The position numbers and the translations under genes are program-made. DNA of 8,107 nucleotides from assembly GCA_002428085.1 (NCBI GenBank), contig DJAA01000002.1, positions 48,177 through 56,283 of the forward strand, given 5' to 3'. Below the pieces are notes generated by a model, which searched no databases, was not told the DNA's origin, and saw nothing but the letters and a program-made list of their open reading frames with translations. Source of the DNA: Sulfurimonas sp. UBA6014 (lineage in GTDB: Bacteria > Campylobacterota > Campylobacteria > Campylobacterales > Sulfurimonadaceae). Of this stretch, positions 1 to 5,950 are shown piece by piece. Numbering within the stretch: the stretch's first letter is position 1; every line of letters begins with the position of its first letter.

Positions 1-467
1 ATTCCCTTAAAAAAAGGTGAGATGAAAGAGAACCAAAAATGGATAAATGGGACGCTAAAATAAAGTTTTTCATCAATTTTATCCTCAGTTGGCGGAGATT
101 CTAGAGAAGACTCTTTTTTCATAAATCCCATATCACATATGGTCTTAATGATTTGCTCACCTTGGTCTCTTGAGATACGGGCTCTTTTGAGTGCAGAATG
201 GATTCGACGATCTCCTTTTGCAAAACCACTCAAAAGCGCATGCGTCATCTTGTCGCTATTGGTTACTTTTGTAATATCAGCATTAATATAGGTGTAGTTA
301 TTTAAAATTTTTGTCTCAACCAAGTCTAAAAGAGGTTTGTTTGTATCAATATTCCAGCTCATGCCACCAAATACGGAAAAATACTCAAGAGCTACTTCTA
401 AATTTTTAGGATTATTTTGAAAATAAAAAGAACGAAATTGTTCCAAAAATGTTGGGTACTTAGCCAT
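1..467 (-). CDS. DUF234-domain protein, N-terminal 155 residues (C-terminus outside window)
   Basis: The frame opens with ATG at 467-465 and runs without a stop to the window edge, so the gene is partial only because of the window. AAAGG at 481-477 gives a Shine-Dalgarno site 9 nt before the ATG. Visible features are an N-terminal segment beginning MAKYPTFLEQFRSFY, an FGGMSW stretch near residues 33-38, a basic helix-rich part at about 75-118 (GFAKGDRRIHSALKRARIS) that reads like a winged helix, and an aromatic segment FIHFWFSFISPFF at 141-153. The last resembles the start of DUF234 (PF03008), the nuclease-like C-terminal domain found on archaeal and bacterial ATPases. Campylobacterota carry stand-alone proteins of this type without the ATPase, and this one also begins directly with the helical region. 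Its biochemical function is unknown to me. The family call rests on recalled similarity, not a search. Confidence 0.72.
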   Translation of the reverse strand, partial: MAKYPTFLEQFRSFYFQNNPKNLEVALEYFSVFGGMSWNIDTNKPLLDLVETKILNNYTYINADITKVTNSDKMTHALLSGFAKGDRRIHSALKRARISRDQGEQIIKTICDMGFMKKESSLESPPTEDKIDEKLYFSVPFIHFWFSFISPFFKG

Positions 468-495
468 AATATCAAGCCTTTAATAAAATGATTCA

Positions 496-501
496 ATTAT
501 A
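496..501 (-). promoter_or_regulatory. -10 element for the DUF234-type gene
   Basis: On the minus strand these bases read TATAAT, a perfect sigma70 -10, 28 nt before the ATG. A TG lies directly upstream. A partial -35 (TTGTCC, 525-520) lies 18 nt further upstream. The expected start of transcription is near 489, giving a leader of about 20 nt that contains the AAAGG site. Confidence 0.6.
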
Positions 502-533
502 CATGAATAATCTTGAAATGGACAAAATTGTCA

Positions 534-562
534 TTTACTTTCTTGTGGAATTCAGCTACAAT
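534..562 (+). promoter_or_regulatory. Candidate sigma70 promoter of the cold-shock gene
   Basis: TACAAT at 557-562 serves as the -10, and TTTACT at 534-539 as a weak -35 with a 17-nt spacer. Transcription would start near 569, leaving a leader of roughly 140 nt. A long leader is typical of cold-shock mRNAs. A start further downstream cannot be excluded, because the region is AT-rich. Confidence 0.45.
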
Positions 563-568
563 TCTGCC

Positions 569-708
569 AATGAAAATAATTTAGGTTGAACCTTTAAACT
601 GTTTTGTATTAATAACGACGTGTTAACAATAGAATTCATTTGAAAGATAGCTCCATATTAGATTTCAACCACCTCAGTGATGAAGTGTATTAAAAAAAAG
701 GCATTAAA
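569..708 (+). promoter_or_regulatory. Long 5' leader of the cold-shock gene with alternative pairings
   Basis: If the upstream promoter is used, about 140 untranslated nt precede the cold-shock ORF. GGTTGAA (584-590) is complementary to TTCAACC (664-670). Locally, AGGTT (583-587) could also face AACCT (589-593), which competes for the same bases. A small hairpin of CACcTCA / TGAaGTG (670-676 with 681-687, one mismatch, GTGA loop) lies just before the ribosome site AAGG (698-701), which is 7 nt before ATG. Mutually exclusive pairings of this kind would suit a temperature-sensing leader like that of E. coli cspA, but this is inference from base pairing only. Confidence 0.35.
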
Positions 709-927
709 ATGGCACAGTTAGTAAATGGAACAGTAAAATGGTTCAACAGTGAAAAAGGTTTTGGATTTATCGAACAAGAAAATGGTGGAAAAGATGTATT
801 CGTACACTTCCGTCAAATCAATAACCCTGGATATGGTCGTGTTTCATTAAACGAAGGTCAAAAAGTAACTTTTGAACTTGGTCAAGGTGAAAAAGGTCCA
901 CAAGCAGAAAACGTTACAGGTCTGTAA
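709..927 (+). CDS. Cold-shock protein, CspA family
   Basis: This is a 72-residue single cold-shock domain, close to the usual 65-75. It binds single-stranded nucleic acid in the cytoplasm and, in this family, melts mRNA structure as an RNA chaperone. Visible motifs are GTVKWFNSEKGFGFI (7-21), containing the RNP1 surface KGFGFI, and VFVHF (30-34), which is RNP2. The C-terminal part VTFELGQGEKGPQAENV is also typical. Compared with E. coli CspA, the loop after RNP2 carries a few extra residues (INNPGYGRVS). AAGG at 698-701 lies 7 nt before ATG. The gene stands alone, with a long leader upstream and a strong terminator downstream, so it is probably monocistronic. Family assignment is near certain. 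I give no numbered csp symbol because paralogues cannot be told apart. Confidence 0.96.
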   Translation: MAQLVNGTVKWFNSEKGFGFIEQENGGKDVFVHFRQINNPGYGRVSLNEGQKVTFELGQGEKGPQAENVTGL

Positions 928-933
928 GTTTTC

Positions 934-975
934 AAACCAAGCCGATTTATCTGCTTGGTTTCTCTCTTTATTCAT
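934..975 (+). terminator. Intrinsic terminator of the cold-shock gene
   Basis: AAACCAAGC (934-942) pairs perfectly over 9 bp with GCTTGGTTT (953-961) around a 10-nt loop, and a pyrimidine-rich, mostly T tract follows. It starts 7 nt after the stop codon. Confidence 0.85.
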
Positions 976-1001
976 CTTTTCTCTTGATTTTTTTATTATT
1001 T

Positions 1002-1007
1002 TATAAT
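1002..1007 (+). promoter_or_regulatory. Candidate -10 element for the aldolase-fold gene
   Basis: A perfect TATAAT preceded by long T-rich runs (988-1001), the pattern described for campylobacterial sigma70 promoters that lack a conserved -35. It would give a leader of about 80 nt before the ATG at 1094. The high AT content makes a chance match possible. Confidence 0.45.
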
Positions 1008-1093
1008 GAAAAATTGATTTTCATCTTTATTTTTAAAATATTTCCAAAGATAAGTTATGTTAAGCTCTTTTATATTTTAAATTGGAATCCTCA

Positions 1094-1684
1094 ATGAATA
1101 GCTCAAACCTCATAAATCAACTATCAACACTCTCGCTCTCCATGTTTAGAAAAGATTTTTTTGGGATTTATCATGGTTCACTCTCTGCCAAAACAGAATC
1201 AAATCGCTTTATTATTAACACTAAAGAGGCTGTTTTTGATGCCATTAGTGAAAACACTCTCATTGAACTCTATTACAAAAAGGATTATCGCTGGAATCAA
1301 GCAAGCATAGATTCCAACATCCATTATAATATTTATTCTCACATTTCAGAGGCAAAATTTATTTTTTTCACCATGCCTCCATTTACAACAGCTTATTCTC
1401 TCGATCACAGTATTATTCTTCCAAAAGATTATTTTGGTTACACGGAAATAGGCTCTATTGAGATAGTTGATCCCAAACAATTTGACAATTGGTATGAAAG
1501 AGCACAGAGCGAAATATTTCATTACTTTCAAACAAAAAAAACAAATATTATGGTTATTAAAGGTTATGGGGTTTATTCGTACAATAGAGATTTACATGAA
1601 ATGGCAAAACAACTTGCTATTTTAGAAAAAAGTTGTAGACTTCTGATGCTAAGAGGTTCACAAAACAACTCAGGCTTTGACTAA
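1094..1684 (+). CDS. Class II aldolase/adducin-fold protein with a degenerate metal site
   Basis: The 196 residues match the compact class II aldolase fold throughout. MFRKDFFGIYHGSLSAK (17-33) is the N-terminal substrate-loop region. ASIDSNIHYNIY (70-81) aligns with the PSSEWRFHMAAY stretch of E. coli FucA. FIFFTMPPFTTAYSL (89-103) is the metal strand, and KGYGVYSYNRDL (156-167) the second metal segment. Every key position differs: the FucA zinc ligands His92, His94 and His155 align with Phe92, Met94 and Tyr158, and catalytic Glu73 aligns with Asp73. A zinc-dependent aldolase or epimerase reaction is therefore unlikely, and a binding or structural role is more plausible. The frame could open at TTG 1082, but ATG 1094 is preferred because TTGGA (1082-1086) then serves as ribosome site 7 nt upstream. 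The stop overlaps that of convergent bioA by 4 nt. The alignment was made by eye from memory of FucA. Confidence 0.78.
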   Translation: MNSSNLINQLSTLSLSMFRKDFFGIYHGSLSAKTESNRFIINTKEAVFDAISENTLIELYYKKDYRWNQASIDSNIHYNIYSHISEAKFIFFTMPPFTTAYSLDHSIILPKDYFGYTEIGSIEIVDPKQFDNWYERAQSEIFHYFQTKKTNIMVIKGYGVYSYNRDLHEMAKQLAILEKSCRLLMLRGSQNNSGFD

Positions 1685-2985
1685 TCTATCAACTGCGCAA
1701 TAGCGTCATATGCCGTATACATCATTATTTTTATCTCTTCATGTGTAATAACATAAGGGGGCATAAAATAGACAACATTTCCAAGTGGTCGTAGCAATAC
1801 CCCTTTACTCAGTCCATAGGTATAAACTTTCAGTCCTGCCCTAAACTTAGGTGGATAGTCTTTAAGTTGTACTGCACAAACCATCCCCGTTTGTCTTACT
1901 GACTCTACATTTTCAAGTTCTAAAAATTTCTGTAATACATCTCCCATATATGTAGCAAGTATTTTGTTTTTTTCAATAATATTATCCGTTTCAAATATAT
2001 CTAGCGTGGCATTGGCACAGGCACAAGCAAGCGCATTGCCAGTGTAAGAGTGTGAATGCAAAAATGCTTTGTAATCATGATATGGGCAATAAAATTTTGC
2101 ATAAATATCATTCGTTGTTAAGACAACCGAAAGTGGAAGATAACCACCAGTCAACCCTTTTGAAAGTATCATAAAATCGGGTGAAATATTGGCTTTGCTA
2201 CACGCAAATAATTCTCCGCTACGACCAAAACCAACCATAACCTCATCAGCAATAAGATGAACATCATATGTATCACATATTTGACGAACTAAAACTAAGT
2301 ACTCTGTGTGATACATGTGCATAGAACCCGCACCCTGAATCAATGGTTCCAAAATAATTGCACTTATTTTGTTTGCTTTTTCTTTACACAACGCTTCAAA
2401 TTGTAACGCTGCTTCTTTTGCCGCTTCAAGAGACATGTCAAAAGGGACGGGGGTTTGGATAGTTTCCAGCAAAAGTGGCTTATAAGTCTCTTTGTATAAC
2501 TCTACATCCCCCACACTAAGAGCTCCAAGTGTTTCACCATGGTACGAATTTGTTAACGATACGAAAATTGTCTTCTCTTCTTTACCATCATTTAAGTGTG
2601 CATGATAACTCATCTTAAGTGCAACCTCGACCGCACTTGAACCATTATCGGCATAAAAACATTTTTCAAGTCCTGCAGGTGTCAACTTTACAAGTCTCTC
2701 TGAGAGTTTTACCACTTGTTCGTGTGTAAATCCAGCAAGAATAACATGTTCCAAACTCTCCAATTGCTCTTTAAGTTTACCGTTAATATATTTATTTGTA
2801 TGCCCAAATAAATTGACCCACCAGCTGCTAATAGCATCTATATAAAGATTTCCGTCAAAATCTTCTAGATAAACCCCATGAGCCTTTTTAATCGGTATTA
2901 AGGGGACTTCTTCATGGTCTTTCATTTGTGTGCAAGGATGCCATAAAACTTTCAAATCTCTATTTTTTAATTCTAAATTAGTCAT
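1681..2985 (-). CDS. bioA: Adenosylmethionine-8-amino-7-oxononanoate aminotransferase (DAPA synthase)
   Basis: BioA converts 7-keto-8-aminopelargonate to 7,8-diaminopelargonate in cytoplasmic biotin synthesis, using S-adenosylmethionine as amino donor and PLP as cofactor. The 434 residues are the usual full length. Motifs in order are WHPCTQM (15-21), SSWWVNLFGH (53-62), DNGSSAVEVALKM (113-125), SYHGETLGALSVG (147-159; Tyr148 equals E. coli Tyr144), IADEVMVGFGRSG (245-257; Asp247 contacts the PLP nitrogen), ILSKGLTGGYLPLS (273-286; Lys276 is the Schiff-base lysine), HSHSYTGNALACA (310-322) and LLRPLGNVVYFMPPY (397-411; Arg399 matches the BioA substrate arginine 391). The WHPCTQM and LRPLGNVVYFMPPY stretches separate it from ornithine and GABA transaminases. 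AGGGT (2995-2991) lies 5 nt before ATG. It is transcribed divergently from the ftsA-ftsZ cluster, as I recall for H. pylori HP0976. No other bio gene is in the window. Confidence 0.95.
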   Translation of the reverse strand: MTNLELKNRDLKVLWHPCTQMKDHEEVPLIPIKKAHGVYLEDFDGNLYIDAISSWWVNLFGHTNKYINGKLKEQLESLEHVILAGFTHEQVVKLSERLVKLTPAGLEKCFYADNGSSAVEVALKMSYHAHLNDGKEEKTIFVSLTNSYHGETLGALSVGDVELYKETYKPLLLETIQTPVPFDMSLEAAKEAALQFEALCKEKANKISAIILEPLIQGAGSMHMYHTEYLVLVRQICDTYDVHLIADEVMVGFGRSGELFACSKANISPDFMILSKGLTGGYLPLSVVLTTNDIYAKFYCPYHDYKAFLHSHSYTGNALACACANATLDIFETDNIIEKNKILATYMGDVLQKFLELENVESVRQTGMVCAVQLKDYPPKFRAGLKVYTYGLSKGVLLRPLGNVVYFMPPYVITHEEIKIMMYTAYDAIAQLID

Positions 2986-3014
2986 AAATTACCCTGAGTC
3001 TTCTTCTATGCAAA

Positions 3015-3020
3015 ATCATA
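3015..3020 (-). promoter_or_regulatory. Weak candidate -10 for bioA
   Basis: The minus strand reads TATGAT, 5 of 6 to the -10 consensus, 29 nt before the bioA ATG. No convincing -35 is present. It is the best match in the 129-bp divergent gap (2986-3114). I found no clear BirA-type operator there. Confidence 0.3.
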
Positions 3021-3114
3021 CCTCTAAAGTACAAAAAACACTGTTAATCTTTATCAAGGTTTAATGCGAATTTACATAAAATTGCACAAATTTCACACTC
3101 AAGGTTACTAATCA

Positions 3115-4581
3115 ATGATTACATGGATGCAGAGACACAAAAAATATCTCATAATTACGATTTGGATTTCAACAATCGCTTTCGTTGGAGCAGGATTTGT
3201 TGGATGGGGCCAATATAGTTATGGAGATAAAGCAGGCTCAGTAGCCAAAGTTGGAAATATTGAAATTTCAATGGGTGAATTGCAAAAAACATACTCCAAT
3301 CTTTACAACCAATACAATAAAATTTTTCAAGGCAATTTTGATGAAGAAAAAGCCAAAAGTTTTGGTTTGCAAAAACAAGCTCTCAATCAACTGATAGACC
3401 AGTCGCTTATTCTGAATCTTGCTGACTCTTATGACTTACAAATCAGTGATGAGGAGTTGCTATCAGAGATTAAAAACCAAGAGTATTTTTTTGATCAAGG
3501 TGTTTTTAGCAAAGAAATTTATAAGCAAATTCTCGCCAGCAACAACATTACTATGAAAGACTACGAAGCAGATGTTAAAAAACAGCTTTTGATTCAAAAA
3601 ACCTTAAAACTTCTCTCTGTCAATGTCAACGAAAATGAAAAATCAATTTTAGAAACAATTATGAAAATAGCCAATAAAATAAATTATAAAATTTTGAGTG
3701 ATGAGCAAATAAATATTGAGACTTCTGACGCAGTTCTTCAACCATATTGGCAAAATATACAAAATAATTTTATGACTGAAGTGAGTCATGAAGTAAAATA
3801 TATCAAGCAAACAAAAATTTCCAATCATTATTCTGAAGAAAAAATCACGGAATATTATTCTGAAAATAAAACTCATTTTAAAGACAATGAGGGGAAAATA
3901 TTGCCACAAGAAGCTGCAAGAGAGTCCATTATTGCTCAATTGGATGAAAAAGCGACTAAAGACTCTGCCCTTAGAACGTACATCGCTTACAAAAAAGGCA
4001 ATCTTCCTAAAGGTCTAGAGATTTTAACTGCAACAATCTCACCATCGAACAATCCTTTTAACAAAGAAGTTTTAGAAAACATAGCTAAACTCTCTACAGC
4101 ATCCCCTTTTATGAAACCTATGCGTATTGATGATGCATATTTTATTTTTGAACTTGTTAAAATAAATCCATCCCAAGTAAAAACTTATGAGCAAGCCAAA
4201 TCGCAAGTGCAACCACTTTATATCAAAGAGAAAAAGAAATCAAGCTTGATGGAGCTAGCTAACAACTCTTTTACTACATTTACTGGTGAAACTACCGATT
4301 TTATAACAAGTATAGAGAGTGTGCAACTCAAAGATTTAAGTGCAATGGAAGCAAATGAATTTTTGCAACAACTCTTTACACAAAATAAAAAAAAGGGCTA
4401 TATCGCTCTTGAGAATGGAAAAATTATTCTTTTCAATATTTTGGAACAAAAACTGCTTAGTAGTACTGACACAAATCAAGGTGATACTATTTTACAATTA
4501 AAAAGTACTACATTTAATGAGAGTCTGATAAAAGGCTTGAGAAATAAGTACCCAACAGAGATTTTTATCGAAGGACTCTAA
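3115..4581 (+). CDS. PpiD-like inner-membrane-anchored periplasmic chaperone, no recognisable parvulin domain
   Basis: A short basic cytoplasmic tail (MQRHKK) precedes a single membrane helix at about 11-31, then a periplasmic body, as in PpiD. Residues about 41-170 form a SurA/PpiD N-terminal chaperone domain: AKVGNIEISMGELQKTY (44-60), KQALNQLIDQSLI (87-99), LQISDEELLSEI (108-119) and FFDQGVFSKEIYKQIL (125-140) are its typical blocks. KITEYYSENKTHFK (243-256) matches the helix that in PpiD leads into the parvulin domain. The chain then runs into AARESIIAQL (267-276), which resembles PpiD sequence after that domain. The parvulin hallmarks are absent, and length is 488 against about 620 in E. 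coli PpiD. The likely role is holding newly exported proteins near the translocon, without prolyl isomerase activity. AAGG (3101-3104) lies 10 nt before ATG. ftsA begins 1 nt after the stop. Campylobacterota have a protein of similar size at this locus. Confidence 0.82.
   Translation: MITWMQRHKKYLIITIWISTIAFVGAGFVGWGQYSYGDKAGSVAKVGNIEISMGELQKTYSNLYNQYNKIFQGNFDEEKAKSFGLQKQALNQLIDQSLILNLADSYDLQISDEELLSEIKNQEYFFDQGVFSKEIYKQILASNNITMKDYEADVKKQLLIQKTLKLLSVNVNENEKSILETIMKIANKINYKILSDEQINIETSDAVLQPYWQNIQNNFMTEVSHEVKYIKQTKISNHYSEEKITEYYSENKTHFKDNEGKILPQEAARESIIAQLDEKATKDSALRTYIAYKKGNLPKGLEILTATISPSNNPFNKEVLENIAKLSTASPFMKPMRIDDAYFIFELVKINPSQVKTYEQAKSQVQPLYIKEKKKSSLMELANNSFTTFTGETTDFITSIESVQLKDLSAMEANEFLQQLFTQNKKKGYIALENGKIILFNILEQKLLSSTDTNQGDTILQLKSTTFNESLIKGLRNKYPTEIFIEGL
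4571..4575 (+). promoter_or_regulatory. Ribosome binding site that fixes the TTG start of ftsA
   Basis: AAGGA lies inside the last codons of the PpiD-like gene, 7 nt before TTG 4583. The N-terminus from that TTG (MSKTVLAIDIGSTK) is a complete FtsA start, so TTG is the real initiator. The layout implies translational coupling. Confidence 0.8.
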
Positions 4582-4582
4582 A

Positions 4583-5938
4583 TTGAGCAAGACTGTTTTA
4601 GCCATAGACATAGGTTCTACAAAAATATGTGCCATTATTGCTCAAATCCATGACGACGGTTCTGTCCAGATTATCGGTGCTGGAACGACCAAAGCTCAAG
4701 GTCTCAAAAAAGGGAGCATTACAAATATAGAATTAGCTTCAAAATCGATTGCACTTGCTGTTGCTGATGCTAAAAGAGTCTCTGGAACTGATGTCAAAAG
4801 GGCTGTTGTTTCTATTTCTGGCGCCTATACAAAAAGCTTAAATTCCAATGGAATTGTAAATATTCAAAACAAAGAGGTGAGTTTTAAAGAGATTGAAAGG
4901 GTCATGCACACTTCTCTTTACAATGCAAATATCCCAAATGAATATGAAGTTTTACACGCTTTACCTTTTAATTTTAAAGTGGATGATCAAGATTTTATTG
5001 AAGACCCACTTGGCATGAATGCTTCAAGACTTGAAGTTGAAACCCATATTATTACTACCCAAAAATCAAATCTTAATAATCTCAAAAAAGCTGTTATGGG
5101 AGCTGGAGTTGAAGTTGCTAATATTGTCCTCAGTGGCTATGCATCTTCAATAGCAACACTTAATAGTGACGAAAAAGAGTTAGGTGTTGCTGTGATTGAT
5201 ATGGGTGGAAATACAAGCAATATCATTATCCATTCTGGAAATGCAATACGTTATAATGATTTTTTAGGTGTCGGCTCAAACCATGTTACAAGTGATTTGT
5301 CTATGGCACTCCACACACCGCTTAACATTGCTGATTCAGTAAAGTTAAGTTATGGCTCACTTTTAACACCTACTAATGATTTGATTGAATTGCCTATCAT
5401 AGGCGATGAAAAGACGACACATGAAGTCTCGCTTGAAGTTGTACATAATGTAATTTTTGCAAGAGTTGAAGAGACTCTCATGATTTTGGCACAGTTCATA
5501 GAAAATAGTGGACTTAAAGATCAAATTGGCGCAGGGATAGTTCTCACAGGTGGATTTTCCAAAATGGAAGGGATACGAGATTTAGCAGTGGCGACTTTTG
5601 GTTCAATTCCTGTACGTCTTGCCCGTCCTATAGAAATGGCAGGTCTTTTTGGAAATCTAAAAACGGCAGAATACTCAACAGCAATTGGTCTTGTTATATA
5701 CGCGGCATCCTTTTATACGCCTTATGAGATTGATGTCAATAAAAAAGTTCGACATAAAAATGAGTCACCCAATGAACAAATAAGTGTTAATTTTATAGAT
5801 GAAACAAAAATTCCTCTCACGCCATCAGAAACTCATTTTTCAAAAGATAACATGATTATTCTTCCAAAAAAAGAGAGTGGAAATGATGAAGTTGGTGGTT
5901 TTAATAAATTTTGGAACTGGGCAACCCAGTTATTTTAA
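4583..5938 (+). CDS. ftsA: Cell division protein FtsA
   Basis: FtsA is an actin-like ATPase that anchors FtsZ to the inner membrane and recruits later divisome proteins. Actin-fold motifs are complete: phosphate-1 AIDIGSTKICAII (7-19), phosphate-2 VAVIDMGGNTSNIII (202-216), and the adenosine motif AGIVLTGGFSKMEGI (317-331). The SHS2/1C subdomain specific to FtsA spans roughly 85-165 and contains ALPFNFKVDDQ (126-136). After a polar linker (about 385-437), the chain ends in GGFNKFWNWATQLF (438-451), a clear amphipathic membrane-targeting helix with aromatic residues on the greasy face. At 451 residues it is somewhat longer than E. coli FtsA (420), mostly from the linker. The start is TTG, set by AAGGA 7 nt upstream, with 1 nt to the preceding gene and 12 nt to ftsZ. 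Co-transcription with both is very likely. Confidence 0.97.
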   Translation: MSKTVLAIDIGSTKICAIIAQIHDDGSVQIIGAGTTKAQGLKKGSITNIELASKSIALAVADAKRVSGTDVKRAVVSISGAYTKSLNSNGIVNIQNKEVSFKEIERVMHTSLYNANIPNEYEVLHALPFNFKVDDQDFIEDPLGMNASRLEVETHIITTQKSNLNNLKKAVMGAGVEVANIVLSGYASSIATLNSDEKELGVAVIDMGGNTSNIIIHSGNAIRYNDFLGVGSNHVTSDLSMALHTPLNIADSVKLSYGSLLTPTNDLIELPIIGDEKTTHEVSLEVVHNVIFARVEETLMILAQFIENSGLKDQIGAGIVLTGGFSKMEGIRDLAVATFGSIPVRLARPIEMAGLFGNLKTAEYSTAIGLVIYAASFYTPYEIDVNKKVRHKNESPNEQISVNFIDETKIPLTPSETHFSKDNMIILPKKESGNDEVGGFNKFWNWATQLF

Positions 5939-5943
5939 AGGAG
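5938..5943 (+). promoter_or_regulatory. Strong ribosome binding site of ftsZ
   Basis: AAGGAG, a full match to the anti-Shine-Dalgarno core, overlaps the last base of the ftsA stop codon and lies 7 nt before ATG 5951. It is clearly stronger than the ftsA site, in keeping with the excess of FtsZ over FtsA in cells. Confidence 0.85.
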
Positions 5944-5950
5944 TAAGAGA

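Noticed and set aside
928..1081. Search for a small RNA or small gene in the gap after the cold-shock gene
   Set aside because: Apart from the terminator and a -10-like TATAAT, only T- and A-rich sequence is seen, with no open frame with a ribosome site.
1082..1093. TTG at 1082 as start of the aldolase-fold gene
   Set aside because: Using it would destroy the TTGGA ribosome site of ATG 1094 and would add four residues outside the fold, and it has no good ribosome site of its own.
1346..1531. Minus-strand open frame of 61 codons inside the aldolase-fold gene
   Set aside because: It lies wholly within a well-supported gene and has no family motif; the product is an AT-rich, low-information sequence.
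3054..3106. Direct repeat TCAAGGTT (3054-3061 and 3099-3106) between bioA and the PpiD-like gene
   Set aside because: It is only 8 bp and not part of a longer match. The second copy contains the ribosome site AAGG, which explains its sequence.
2986..3114. Possible BirA operator controlling bioA
   Set aside because: GTTAA- and GGTTTA-like half-sites occur, but no properly spaced inverted pair is present.
3649..3939. Minus-strand open frame of 96 codons rich in Phe and Ile
   Set aside because: It is antisense to the PpiD-like gene. Its apparent hydrophobicity comes from reading Lys/Asn/Glu codons backwards.
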